Of a DNA stretch of 64,000 nt, positions 50,936-62,857 are shown piece after piece. The stretch's first letter is position 1, and every line of letters begins with the position of its first letter. This DNA comes from Siphonodentalium dalli. Lineage: Eukaryota > Mollusca > Scaphopoda > Gadilida > Siphonodentaliidae. The DNA lies in contig CP136065.1 of assembly GCA_032622095.1 (NCBI GenBank), forward strand, positions 214,192,151-214,256,150, written 5' to 3'. The notes beneath the pieces were generated by a model, which saw only the letters and a list, made by a program, of their open reading frames with translations, was not told the origin of the DNA and did no database searches. The position numbers were made by a program, and so were the translations under genes.

Positions 50936-51239
50936 AGACTCTAACGCTGCTCGAATTTGGTATTTAACGTGTCAACTTGACCTCGCTCATAGGCATGTTT
51001 GTGGACCTTGACCGATCCGACTAAAAATTTGTGTGTAGGACTACTTCGATCCCGGGAGCAATATGGACGGGTCCAATTTCACGTGGGACCATGCTCTCGA
51101 ACCGTGCTGATATAGGCATGTTTCTGGACCAATTGAACAATAGTTTGGCCAGACGCTGTATATACTGGGTACTGTCCAGATGGAGGCGATCACACAAAAA
51201 TCCCTAACTAGCCCGAACGAAGTCGAGTACATCAGCTAG

Positions 51240-51741
51240 TCTAATATATATTTTGGACATTTGTCTGTCTGTTTGTCTGTTAGCTATGGCCGGGAAAACT
51301 GCCTGACAGATTTGACGAAATTTTATACCTATACAGGGAAATTATTTCCAGGGAGTATTTTGGACGGGTCAAATCTTGATCCCGACCTGACTTTGACATT
51401 CAAAAAGATCAATTCAAGGTCAAATCTGGTAAAACGGAAGTATTTCAACGAAATTTGATACCTACTGTTACTTTTGTCCCAGGAGTGTTTCGGGTGGGTC
51501 AAATCATGACCCTGACCTGATCTTGACATTCAAAATTGTCAATTCAAGGTCAAATCGGGTAAGCCGGGCGGATTTCGACGGGTACTTTTGTCGTGACTTT
51601 TGTCCGGGGAGTGTTTTGGACGGGTCAAATCGTGACCCCGACATGACCTTCACCTTTAAAATAGTCAATTCAAGGTTAAATCGCGCAATTCTCCGAAAAT
51701 CAGAGGGGAACATCCCGGACGAAGTCGGGTCCACCAGCTAC
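51240..51741 (+). mobile_element. Helitron-like element with three ~128-bp units
   Basis: Begins TATATATTTTGGACATTTGTCTGTCTG beside a CAGCTAGT terminus at 51233-51240 (end of a preceding similar element). It contains three tandem units with TTTTGGACGGGTCAAATC and TCAATTCAAGGTCAAATC (near 51358, 51487, 51610). It closes with a hairpin CCCGGACGAAGTCGGG, then CCACCAGCTACT. The hairpin plus near-CTRR end suggests a non-autonomous Helitron. Confidence 0.4.
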
Positions 51742-51909
51742 TATTATATACTTCTAGATTTAGTTACAAACTAAATACCTGTATATTGTACAAAGAAATG
51801 TTTGACAAATATATCTGTATCAATATTACCACGCGGGTCATTAAAATAGATACGACGAAACAAATTTTGAAGGGTGCATGTATCAGGTAAATATTTATAT
51901 TTCAAATGA

Positions 51910-52310
51910 TGACAGGAATGCGGAAAGTTGAAGTACCTACGTAATACTGGCTATCCGCATGAAGAGATATACATGTATATAAAAACCAAAATAGAAGATG
52001 ACTGCTGGCGACAATGTTTTCCAAAAAAATTCAAAGCATTCGATAGCTCCCATCTAGTTGTCAGCCCGAAGATCAATATGAAGTTTGTAACTATCAGATG
52101 AGGGATATGCCTGTACAGTTGCTAAACAATTCAGTCATGCAAAAGAGGATCAAAGAGTAAGATACCATATTGCTGCCTGTGGTAATGTTTTTTAACGAAA
52201 TTCGGGAAAATTAGATTACTCTCACCCTGGTTATCCAGAAGATCATTGTGGAATCTGGTGACGATCGGACAAGGGGTGTCGTCTGTGGGATCAACCAAAT
52301 TATTTAGCCA
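51910..52310. repeat. 'AAGATGGCTGC' host repeat, copy 2, empty for the MULE-type insert
   Basis: GAATGCGGAAAGTTGAAG..CTACGTAATACTGG corresponds to 7590-7613 plus 8023-8036 without the 401-bp insert. It then follows 8040-8200 (GAAGAGATATA, AAGATG.CTGCTGG, GATAGCTCCCATCT). The homology fades towards 52310-52500. Confidence 0.65.
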
Positions 52311-52979
52311 TAAAAATAGTAAAATTGAAGATCACCGCTGGCAGTGATGTCTTCACAAGGACAGTTTGAGAACAAAATATGGCTCACATCTAGCGGTGAC
52401 CCAAAATATCCACATGAGAAAAAGTTCTCCAATAAAAGCTGGCTGCAGGGTGATTCAAATTCTAAATTTAGCAGGGTGTACTGCTTGTGGCCATGTTTTC
52501 CCCGCAAATTTGATAGACTGATGGACAAAACCACTGAATCCGTTGAATCAATATACATGTATACATGGATTAATTTATATGCATTGTTATACACAGTACT
52601 GGTATATAAAGGTACTGAAAATAACTATATTACTAGTATACATAAAATAAACCATATATCATGGCTATGGGTTCATGACAGCTGAGAACTTGGTGTGAAT
52701 TAAAGAGTGGTGGTTTCTCAAGCATATCTAACCCTCCACGTTAGAAACATGCCATTAAATGTCATAAGTATAATCTAGCTTGAGGACAGAAGTGATCCAT
52801 AAAACCCCCTTAATTCAACCAGGTCCTCGCGCGATGTATGGTCGATCACATGATGATCTAGGGGGGATTATAATTGTTGTATAAAAACAGCACTGCGTGT
52901 AAATATAAAATAAAATAGTGCTACATCTTATTACAGATTATTGCCATATATAATCAGTGATTATACAGACAGTCTGACA
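52311..52979. other. No gene
   Basis: Degenerate continuation of the same repeat to about 52530, then AT-rich DNA. Opposed open frames here (52304-52685) are repeat by-products. Confidence 0.35.
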
Positions 52980-53275
52980 AAATAAAGTTTCAGTGACACT
53001 CTATCCGAAGAGGGGAATAATTTCATCTGTTACAGTCAATGGAGCAATTATGAATCTGGAAAGGTGAAATTTCTAAGTAATACTAGATATCGACATAACG
53101 CGATAACATATAACGTAAATGCAATATGGCTGCTGGCGACCATTTTTTCCTATGAAATTAAAAAAATATTTGATAGCTCTCATCTGATAGATCAATATCA
53201 AGATAAATATGAAGTTTGGTGATGATCGGACGAGTGAAGTGGACTGTGGTCTGTGCTAAACGGTTTGGTAATGCT
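52980..53275. repeat. 'AAGATGGCTGC' host repeat, copy 3, empty site
   Basis: TTTCATCTGTTACAGTCAAT...TTCTAAGTAATACTAGATAT parallels 7560-7621 joined directly to 8023-8040, with a single CTAAGTAAT (53073-53081). It then follows 8080-8215 (TTTGATAGCTCTCATCTGAT, GAAGTTTGGTGATGATCGGA). Confidence 0.8.
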
Positions 53276-53580
53276 TAAAAAGATTCTTACCTTAATATTT
53301 TTATGTTCACTTTATAAACTTCACTGAGTCATCTTTGTCATGTATTGAGTTTGATATCTTTTGTTAACAGTTTATAAATTATGTATGTCTCATGTTTGTT
53401 ATTTTAAATTATGTGTTTATTATCATTACATAAAGTTGCATTCCTTAAAAAGATTCTTACCTCAATGTTTTTATGTTCACTTTATAAACTCCACTGAGTC
53501 ATCTTTGTCATGTATTGAATTTGATATCTTTTGTTAACAGTTTATAAATTATGTATGTCTCGTGTTCGTTATTATATTAT
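53275..53580. repeat. Two-copy tandem duplication, ~171-bp unit
   Basis: CTTAAAAAGATTCTTACCT through TTATAAATTATGTATGTCTC repeats with ~95% apparent identity; the second copy starts near 53446. Confidence 0.85.
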
Positions 53581-54269
53581 ATAAACTTTATAGTATGTTT
53601 TCAGAACGAAAAAAAAGAAGAATAAAATCAACAAATTTGTAAATTTAAAAACAATTCAAACGTTGTTGTATTCCATGTCCCAGCCCGGACAGATACACCA
53701 AATTTCAATAATATTCATTGAGAAACAACGGACAAAACGCTATATAACACCCGTATACATATTTTATTCCGAGCCGGACTCATCCTCGGGTACATGTTAT
53801 AGTAGGTACCGAATTGACACACGTCGACTGGGGCGAGTTGGCCCTGGGGCGATTAGGCCGATTCCGGCACCTTCTATAATTTACCGTATGTATCCGTTTA
53901 CGCGTAGTTTACTTTAGAAAGTTCCGCAATTAATACCGTAAATAGAGCGACCATATTTGACAGAGAATGCCTCTGTTATTGATTATCAAGTTGCTATACA
54001 TTAAAAACGACAAATTCACATGCTCGTTCAAGCGCAGTAGTCTATTTTCCCCATGTTAAAGGACATCCACAAATACTAAATAACGCTAACCTACTGCCGA
54101 ATGTTTTACACGACAACTGTTAACATATTTGGGCTGAATTCATCTGACGCGGTATTATTCCTCAAAATAAACAACAAAACCATCGTTACTTGGAAATGTA
54201 GTTTGGGCTAACATTTACATAAATCCTCCACATCATTTATTCGACACACACGTCAGATGAAAAACAGAC
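53581..54269. other. No recognised feature
   Basis: A plus-strand frame (53663-53917) shows no known domain. The remainder is unannotatable by eye. Confidence 0.35.
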
Positions 54270-56170
54270 ATGAAGTAAACGGCCAAATTGGCCGAAATAA
54301 TAAACACTCTTCCTCTTAACAAGGCCAGTGGTTGGGATGTCGTGAATTATGAACACATTGTATTTGGTGGTGACTCACTTGCTAATTTTATTGCTGGCCT
54401 CTTTACGCATATGATCGAATTGGAACACATTCCAAACAATGGCAAGCGAGGGATAATATGTTCGCTCTATAAAGGTAATGGTAAGAGACGAAACTCTTTT
54501 GATAGTTATAGGGCCATTACGATTTTGCCTAATATATACAAACCTTTCGAAAAAGTCCTATTGTCGCGACTTCAAACAAATTCTCCCAAACTATCAAAGT
54601 TCAAAAAAAATGTCAGTTGCATGATGTCGTCGTATTTGGTGTCAGAATGTATTTCCTATACATCTGAGAGGCAAAGCAGATTATAATTATGCCTGCTTTT
54701 TGGATGTATGGAAAGCGATCGAACCCGTCTGGATAAATGGTCTACTCATGAAACTGTACGAGCGCCACATTAGAGGTAGAACATTACGACTCTTTAACAT
54801 GTTATTAACATGTATATCATGTAGTGTACTGTATCAGAATACAGCTTCTGTGTTGTTCGAAGTATGTCACGGTACCCGGCAGGGAGGTACTGTCTCACCA
54901 TTCCTTTACAATCGTCGACGATTTACTTCAGCAACTTGTCGAGTCGAAATGTGGCCTGTGTGTTTACAACATAGATTGTGCCTGTTTGGCACATGCCGAC
55001 GATACGATTGATATTATGTTATCGTTATAGTACAAAACGGAGATATAGATTCAATGCCAAGAAAACAAATGTTGTGTGTTCAATGAGATATTACACGCAG
55101 CTCGCAGCGCAACTAGAACTTGGAAACTGGGTAACGATTCGATTTCGAAACAGATAAAGTTACTCATCTTGGTATACCATTGAGCTCCCAAAATTTCAGT
55201 AATCACTTTGTTGACATCATAATAGAAAAAATCCGATCGACGGACTTTATGCTCAGTAATGCTGGCCTCTACGCAGGAGGGATATCACCTATTAGTTCGG
55301 TCAAAATGTATGAATGCATTGTCCTTCCCCGTGGTCTGTACGGTGCAGAATTTCAATGTTCAATATTAGCTCTCACAATGTTGTTCACCTTGAGCGTGTT
55401 CGTAGAATGTGCATCAAAAATATTCAAGGACTTCCAACCACGACGAAAACTGATATGGCACTTTCTTTAGTTGGTATCCCACCTCTTATGGCGTACATCG
55501 AAAAGAGAAAACTTTCAATGTTTCGATCGTTATGCAGTCTCACCTTGCAAAAAACAGTCCGGGAATTTTTCGTGATGCTTTTGTTAGATGCTACATTCGG
55601 TGGCTCGAACGCAACTTCATTTTCTTCCGAATTAATTCAAATTATTAGCGATCGACAGCTCTCTCATTGCACCGAAACCTTTATTCACACTTCTCATTTC
55701 CAGAGAAACTAGCATGGAAGCAAGCCTGCAACAAGCCTACATCTTTCATTACAAAAATGAGTGGACTTCTCGTGTTACTTCAAATTCCGAGTTAAGCAGA
55801 TTCACGCGGGTTCACGATAGATATTCCATGTCCGACCTATGGAAAACTTGTGCGAAATATCCTGCTGAGAAAAGATCATTTATCTTAGTAGCTCAGATTA
55901 TCTGTACTCTGCCCAGTTTGTCTAAAGGTGTGTGCACTCTATGTAGAACAAGATGCCATGATTTGATAGTCCACATTATTATTGAGTGCCCAGAGCTGGC
56001 CACTGTACGAAATAGAATATGGTACTCATTTATTGATTGTTTCGGTATCGATTGCTTTGTACACATTGATAATCTTCAACCTGACCAACAGCAACTATAA
56101 TTTCTAGGGAAAAGTCAGATTTTCTTCCACCTGGCATACATTCTCATCAATGGATTAGATTCTTTGCAAA
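54270..56170 (+). pseudogene. Non-LTR retrotransposon reverse transcriptase, decayed
   Basis: Spread over at least four frames: INTLPLNKASGWDVVNYEHI and KRGIICSLYKGNGKRRNSFD, then SYRAITILPNIYKPFEKVLL (RT fingers); CHGTRQGGTVSPFLYN (the RQG..SP block); HADDTIDIM, corresponding to the catalytic xxDD; LPRGLYGAE (thumb); and a C-terminal CTLCRTRCHDLIVHIIIECP zinc motif ending at 56100. Order and spacing fit a LINE polymerase of the CR1/L2-like assemblage. Frameshifts at about 54690, 54900, 55030 and 55480 make it inactive. No endonuclease domain precedes it here; the matching upstream linker lies at 50220-50850. Confidence 0.85.
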
Positions 56171-56283
56171 ATCAACAAATTCCTTGTGGAATATGTATCT
56201 TTCACGATCATCCCAAGATCTTATCACTTATACCTAATACATTTCAGCTGTACAATATCTATGAAAATGCCTAATTTGAATTC

Positions 56284-56490
56284 TCAATAAATTATAACCA
56301 GACAGCCCTGTTTGTCGTATACAGGTTTCAAACTTGCATCACAGTCTGCGGTTTCGTGCTGTGGATCTGCTGAGGGACACTTGGTCTGTGTGGGCGTCTG
56401 TCCCAGTGGACAGCTAATTGCGTTGTCGCATGGGTCGCTGTTCGCACAGCCAGAGTCAATGAGTGGGTTCACAGCTTGGACTCTCAAACT
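56284..56490 (-). CDS. Possible terminal exon of a Cys-rich secreted protein
   Basis: The acceptor-like GAGATCAG precedes 68 codons and a TGA. Six cysteines (positions 15, 21, 27, 38, 50, 63) with segments SGCANSDPCDNAISCPLGQT and KCPSADPQHETADCDAS and YDKQGCLV look like a small disulfide-rich extracellular module. I do not recognise the family. Codon use and composition are more GC-rich than the flanks. No upstream exon was found; a copy of TTGGACTCTCAAA recurs at 56735. Confidence 0.35.
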   Translation of the reverse strand, partial: SLRVQAVNPLIDSGCANSDPCDNAISCPLGQTPTQTKCPSADPQHETADCDASLKPVYDKQGCLVIIY

Positions 56491-57630
56491 CTGATCTCTA
56501 TTGTATACTTGTAGACCAAAGCATGTGAATGTTTAAGTGACATTTTATCTATGGTGCATGTTTTGTAGGTCTAGGCTGGGGAAGTGGGGCCATCTCGGTG
56601 GTCGTAAGACCAATGTGTAAATATGTTCTTTTCTACTGAACTGTTCTTTGTTCTATATGTCTTTTTGTTATGTTACCTGTAACTCTTCATATGATGGAGG
56701 ATAGAAATAAATAAATATATATATATATATCCAACTTGGACTCTCAAAAACACCTGGTCAAACAGAAAGACAAGGACATTTGAACTGGTAATCACAATAG
56801 TCAATGAGATCGTGGCAAGTCTATAACCTGGACACGAAGCCCAGTTATATTAACGAAAATGTGGTTCGGCAACAGTATAATACTTCCTGTAACATTGGGC
56901 TCATAAAGGTGAACAGATGAGCTAATTCTGCACAAACTCGATAAAAACATTGGAAATAAATGACTCTAACAAATGCAATTATATACGTAAATTTGTGAAT
57001 CACAAATCAAATTATGTTCTAGAACATCAAACTTAAAATCACAACAAAGATATGAAACATTCAATTAGAGATGACAGTCATTGTGCAAATCATAATGCGT
57101 TCGTTTCATTTGTGACCAAAACTCATAGTTGAACAAAACTATTTCCGCAAAACAAACATTATATCAAACACGAACAACTAGTTTCTGAATTTGTTTTCAT
57201 AAAATTGTCTGTCCACCACGTACGTAGCATCACTAACACGCACGTTGAACGAACACGTAACTGGTTCGTTTCTTGAAATCAGTACACGCTTCACGTATGT
57301 GAAAAGAACTAAACTAAACTTCAATGAAACTGACGCCTTTTAATACTCAAAGTCAGACTTCTTCACCTGCAAAACTACGTATTCAACGGTCTGACTAAAC
57401 TCAATGCGCAAACCAGGACAACTGGGCTGAAGATTTCCGAGATATTGAATGTTTTCTGATTATGGACGAGTTTACATTGTCCGCCACCTGGACTCACAGG
57501 CGACCTGGTTCTATTTGTGTTTTGTGGATGACTTTGCATGAACAGATTTAATGCCATTGACATGTGTTAATTTTTGTTATGTGGCACGCATATGAGTCCG
57601 ACCACAACATTGAATGTTTAACACTAGTCC
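56491..57630. other. No gene; (AT)n at about 56706-56730
   Basis: A short ATAAATAAATAAATATATAT run follows AGGATAGAAAT, reminiscent of a LINE or SINE tail. No other supportable feature. Confidence 0.35.
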
Positions 57631-57631
57631 G

Positions 57632-58510
57632 TAATATCGCGTCTAATGGCTGTGGACACACGTACAACAGTAGCGATGGCATAGTAGGTGTGACAATTTA
57701 TGATGGTAGAGTTTGGTGACAATTGTGTGACAATAATTCTGTGCCATAGCAAGCCATGTTGCCCGCTGAGTTTCCGCACAATGAGTTGACTGGACCAATT
57801 AACCCATTGCGTTTCACCAAGGTTGATCTTTGCTCATTACGTTTTGCTACATTGTATTCTATACGATATAATTAATTGCACGATCGATCCTCCAGAATTG
57901 TGTTTGACCGTGGCAATCCCTCATTCCCTCACATATCATGCACGTATAGTATTTTATTTATATGCGCTCACTACTTATATTAATTTGTGTAAACATATTT
58001 TATTCCAATCATAATAACATATATACATTTGACAAAGTGTTGACAATAAAAATAGAATAGGATAAATGATTGATGGATTGGAAAAGGGATTAAACAACAA
58101 GCTCTTATATTAATTTCATGGGTATTAAGACAGTTCCCCAATTGCGTTTTTAATTTTGCGACGTTTAGTTCTACGCATAATTCCGCTAACATTATCATGT
58201 GGGCCAATGAAGCTGTGTCGGAACTGTTGGGGGAAATGCAGCTGAAAGAAAGTATCTGGAATAAACAAAGCGAACAATATACACAAGGACCAAAACATTG
58301 AAAAGGCTGATCATAACGAACTTTGGAAGACTCATTGTGCGAATATGCAGCGGGCGACATGTGCATGGCTAGCTATGGCATATTAATTATGACAACCAAT
58401 GGTCACCAAACTCCACCATAATAAATTGTCACACCTACTATGCCATAGCTACTGTGGTACGTGTGTCCACAGCCAATGTCGTATACAGAGCATTAGATAT
58501 CGCGTTGCCA
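57632..58510. mobile_element. Inverted-repeat element, ~880 bp
   Basis: Arms 57632-57775 and about 58345-58510 are reverse complements (GGCTGTGGACACACGTAC, GGCATAGTAGGTGTGACAAT, GAGTTTGGTGACAA). The right arm has ~18 extra bases near its end. The interior includes a minus-strand frame (57980-58366) with no recognised domain. Exact termini and duplication are not resolved. Confidence 0.65.
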
Positions 58511-59567
58511 TCCCTATACCAGCAGTATGTTGGTCACACATAGCATTATTCGCATTTTTGTTGACAGAGTAATGCGCTATCAGGTTAAATATTGTCAACT
58601 TCCTTTTGTAAAAAAAAAAGTTAGATATGTTTGCTTTTGCTAGCGAACTCATTGAAAGCGTGAGTTGCCAGTTAGAAAATTCAAACACACTGTGGGGGTC
58701 AATTTTCCAGAGTTAGAACATTTTGTTATGGTCTGGTTCAAGGGGGTGCAATTGGAAATTGGACAAAATTGGACAAAATTCACCGACGTCCCATTATTTT
58801 TAAATATTGTTTTCTGATAACGTTTCTGACGTAAATGTAACAAAAATAAATCATATTAATAGTAAAAATTGGAATGTGAATTTGGGTGATATCAAGGATG
58901 TGGAGATGGACGTTTGGATGACCCATCAACCAATTATAATATAGCTAAATATACATAATTTATATATCAGAAAAGCTTGGACAAAACCATATATGTGCTT
59001 TAATGTCGATCGTATCTCGATTATATCACAACGAGCCATCGATAGCTTGCATTCACGTCAGTGCAAGAATGTTGTGGAACATTATTCTTGACTCATCCTC
59101 CTACCTGTTAATCATGTGTCGATGCATTCTCGGAAAATCATAACGATCTTTACGCATAATACATTTCCTTGTGTATACATCTAAGTTTTGTGACAATCAT
59201 GTATATATGATAACCATGTTTATAAATATTCTTCTCCACATTGGAGGCATACAATAAATATATAACCCTGTGTAACTCGCTGAAAGAATATATGTACATA
59301 CATTTCTATAAATAAATCAGATGTGGCTGTACGTGAAATATGCATCAAATCACAGTCTTCCAATTCACCAAATTGTATTCAGTATTATATGTAAATTTAT
59401 CCAATGAGATATATTTTCCCAAAACATTCTATTAATTAATTTTGCCTTGAATATTTGTCGCTGGGCCAGATTCAACATTCACCAGATGATAGCCATTTTG
59501 AACAGATATAGTAAACACGTGTTACGTGGCTGATATCTCTGCACTGGAGCCGTGGATGGGGACATGT
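58511..59567. other. No recognised feature
   Basis: AT-rich DNA without coding, RNA or repeat pattern that can be supported. Confidence 0.35.
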
Positions 59568-59712
59568 CTCTATTCCGAAGGTTCGCTATTCCGAAGTTTC
59601 ACTATTCCGAAGGTTCTCTATTCCGAAGGTTCGCTATTCCGAAGGTTCACTATTCCGAAGGTTCGTCATCCCGAAGGTTCTCTATTCCGAAGGTTCTCTA
59701 TTCCGAGGTTTT
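59568..59712 (+). repeat. Tandem array of CTATTCCGAAGGTTC, ~10 units
   Basis: Ten 14-15-bp units with minor variants (TCATCCCGAAGGTTC, CTATTCCGAAGTTTC). The style resembles the monomer arrays in the two MULE TIRs of this window. One further unit-like CTATTCCGAAG sits at 60298. No inverted partner array was seen. Confidence 0.85.
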
Positions 59713-60821
59713 TATTATTTTAAGGTAAATTCTATATTCTAAAGTATTGGGAGGGTTCATTATCACGAAGACTCTTTTTATGAAGAAAATAACTTTAAAC
59801 ATAAAAACAATAAATGTGTTCTATACGTTGGTAACTCAACAAAAACAACATGTTTATTATACTGGTTTATTATATCGGATAATTTGAAAATACAATGTCA
59901 GAGAGCTTCCTATTTCAAATGGTATATAATATGGCATATATTTTATATATGTGATCTGGTGGTTGATTTTACTTTCAAATACAGATTGCCAGTTCGGACA
60001 GACTGTATCTCTCACATGTAGTTTATTTCAGTCATCGTGTTTTAAACTTTGCATAATAAACAATAAAGTGACACTTTCTTCTTGCTAATAATAACCGACA
60101 ATTGGGACAATTTTGGAATTAGAATGGGGTTTATAAATGTAGGCCCTACTATATGTGAATATGCATGTCTTGAATTACCATGTCGGGAGGCGTAATGACC
60201 ACAGTTCCAAGCAATAGGGCAAATAGGATGGAGTCATCAATCGCGTCAATGTAGAGGTATGTCAATCCATATGTATTTAGTATGTGGTCCAAGTAGCTAT
60301 TCCGAAGTTTTACCATGTGGTCTGAGGTACAATAACGTATCTCACGAAGGAGCTCATTGTCATAGTTTTTTAAAACAAACATTACACACGGTATTATTTA
60401 CATACGAAGTTTTGTTTAGCAGCAGTGCAAGATTCTTCAATTGTTCGCCATAAGCAGTGAATTTCCGCAGTATAGAGACCATTTGCTCCAATTTGTTGAA
60501 GGGTCGTTGTGCATTTTATGGAAGATGTTAAGGCTAGCATCACCCGTAACTGAAGCCGACCACTGTTGCACATAGTTTTGCCACACTGCATGCTGAAATA
60601 TCGTGTAGACTATATATTGGTATTTTAGTAATTTTCCCCAGGGGTAGGTTCGGGTCGTTTCCTATACGGTTACTACTCATTAATCAGACGCGCATGCATG
60701 CCTGCACATTTGCGAATTTCACCTAGAAACGAAGGTCGTGATTTATTCAAGATAATACCATTTGCAACGATACTATATTTCGATAAGTAATAGACACCTG
60801 AACGACAGAAAATACTCATGT
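59713..60821. other. No recognised feature
   Basis: Small frames on both strands (60149-60858) lack recognisable domains. The CTATTCCGAAG scrap at 60298 is the only notable item. Confidence 0.35.
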
Positions 60822-60923
60822 CATGACTCTCTACACTAGCTATGCCCGTACAGATCATGACTCTCTACACTAGCTATGCCCGTACAGATCACGACTCTCT
60901 ACACTAGCTATGCCCGTACAGAT
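60822..60923. repeat. 34-bp unit, three perfect or near-perfect tandem copies
   Basis: CATGACTCTCTACACTAGCT followed by ATGCCCGTACAGAT occurs at 60822, 60856 and 60890; the third differs by one base (CACGACT). Confidence 0.95.
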
Positions 60924-62319
60924 CATATCACACAATACAGTACACAATCTGGGAACTTGTTTATGTTCTGACCTTTCTGACAGCGAACGTTATAACTTTG
61001 AATAAACAAGTCAGGGAATATATTTCTCTTAATTGTTAATACTTGATCCTCAATAATCTACTTCACAGTTGGGGTGGTCCCTGCTCGAGATTGCGTGCTT
61101 GTTTGTGAGCTGATATCGTACTCTCAGGTGCCTAATACTTGTGATGGTCAAATAATAGTAATTGTGGGGATTTAGGTTGAAACTAATAATAGTGATGGCA
61201 ATTTAACTCTATATATGTGTTAATGCCAAATAACATAGCGATCGTTGAGAATTTTATCCAGGGAGCCAGGGAGAAAATACATGAGTGTAAAGGACCCAAA
61301 GCAAAATCAAAGTCACTGAAATCATGCAATTTCCAGTTTGGACCTTCACGTACAGTGAAATACCTTATTAAGGAACATGTATTTTATAATTTATTACCTT
61401 ACTGTTTTTTCAGTATTACAAACTTCCCTTTCGCAACAGCAAACAGGTCCCAGGTTTCGTAATGGTGGAATATGTAATCTCGACGGGCATAGGTATTAGC
61501 TAGAATAGGGATTCATGGCATGATCTAAGAAAATGCTATCAGATTAAACATTTATATGGTCATCTGGGATTTCCTCGTGTCACCTAGAAGGTAATTTCGA
61601 CCAGCTTGGCCTCGGAATTATTCTGTATAGCATACAGATGGTGATTCCAATGTGTCAAGTCGACAACAGAAACTACACAGGGCTATATCGTCGGGGTGGG
61701 GGGGGGATGTCACGCTTGGTCTTTACTTGTTATTATACAATACCCGCAACCAAGAGTTGATATTTTCTAAATTAAGTCAGCAGTCTATACATGGTTGTGG
61801 TTTATTTCGAGCTAAATTCCATAAATATTTATTAAATATCAGAATGATTATTTGCACCATATATATAAGCAACAGTCTTCACGAGTAAAATGATAACACA
61901 GTTATGTTCTATTCAACGTAAACATATTCGAGGAGATGATATTAAGTATGCACATGTATTTTCAGAGATGATTAAGAACTGAAAATGTCATCTGAATTTT
62001 TTTGAAATACGATAACTGGGCTCATAGTTTCGATTCCATTAGTTTCTGGTATAGTGGTAAGGGGTGCGGAACGGGTTGATCGAATTTATGTTTACAAATA
62101 ATGGTGGTGGTTCGGGTGTAATTCTAATTTGAACACCCCAACAGACACAAGCTACATGTATAAATGCAATTTGCCCAACATTTGATGGATATTCCGATTA
62201 ATTCAAATTCAACAGGTTATTTAACTCTAATACAAATTTTAATACAACACTAAGTATAATTTCATAGAAACAAGTGAACACAATCATGAAATGAACATAT
62301 AATGGACAATAATCTGATG
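60924..62319. other. No gene; faint match to 20090-20180
   Basis: CAGGTCCCAGGTTTCGTAATGG...GATTCATGGCATGATCTA (61445-61530) parallels AAGTTCCCAGGTTTTGTACT...GATTCATGGCATGATCTA (20110-20190), so both belong to an unnamed dispersed repeat. Otherwise featureless. Confidence 0.4.
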
Positions 62320-62321
62320 TA

Positions 62322-62498
62322 CAATAATGCCCTAAATGATCAACTCCTTAACCAAAACAGAATTATGGGTAAACTTTCAGGATTTAATCGGAAATATAAC
62401 TTGTTGCCATTAATCGGAAAGATCTCAAAGAGACTAAATCATGAAAATTACCCATAATTCTGCTGTGGTTAGGGAGTCGATTATTTAGGGCATTACTG
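62322..62498. mobile_element. Tc1/mariner-like MITE, copy 6
   Basis: CAATAATGCCCTAAATGATC to GGGCATTACTG; TA on the left (62320-62321), mutated on the right. Contains the GGAAATATAACTTGTTGCCA stem on one side only. Confidence 0.75.
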
Positions 62499-62642
62499 TT
62501 CACACGAATAAGCACAACCACAAGAAGTCTATTGGTCCAACTCATTGTATATTTATATACATGTATGCAGTCACAGTATTCTATATACTTTCAATTAACT
62601 ACATTTTAGTATGTCTATATCTATAGACACGTGCGACCGCGA

Positions 62643-62857
62643 TTACGGAGCATCTATCTGACATATGAACGCACACTTTCGGCCTGGCAACAGGTCTATT
62701 ATCTTATACCCTATCGGTGGATTCATGGCCATCCAGTATTCATCAGTTCTAAATCCTGGATCACTGGGCCCCCATTCTACCCACGGGACGACTCCGTCCA
62801 GATAGTCATACAGTACTTTGTCGTTAGCCTTTTCGTACCCACCGAACCAGATACGAC
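62643..62857 (-). CDS. C-type-lectin-like domain, C-terminal exon
   Basis: Acceptor TTTATTTCAG, two bases, then 70 codons and TAA (62643-62645). The exon reads IWFGGYEKANDKVLYDYLDG, VVPWVEWGPSDPGFRTDEYW and GRKCAFICQIDAP. The W.GG, YLDG, W..W..G.P and C..IC pattern is the second half of a C-type lectin fold, usually a secreted or membrane recognition protein. It departs from the sugar-binding type: no EPN or QPD triplet, and the usual Cys after the acidic DE is Trp, so one disulfide is lost or rearranged. The N-terminal half must lie upstream, above 62857, and was not found within the window. Confidence 0.8.

Noticed and set aside
57980-58366. 128-aa minus-strand frame as a gene
   Set aside because: It lies inside an inverted-repeat element, has no recognised motif, and its composition is that of AT-rich non-coding DNA.
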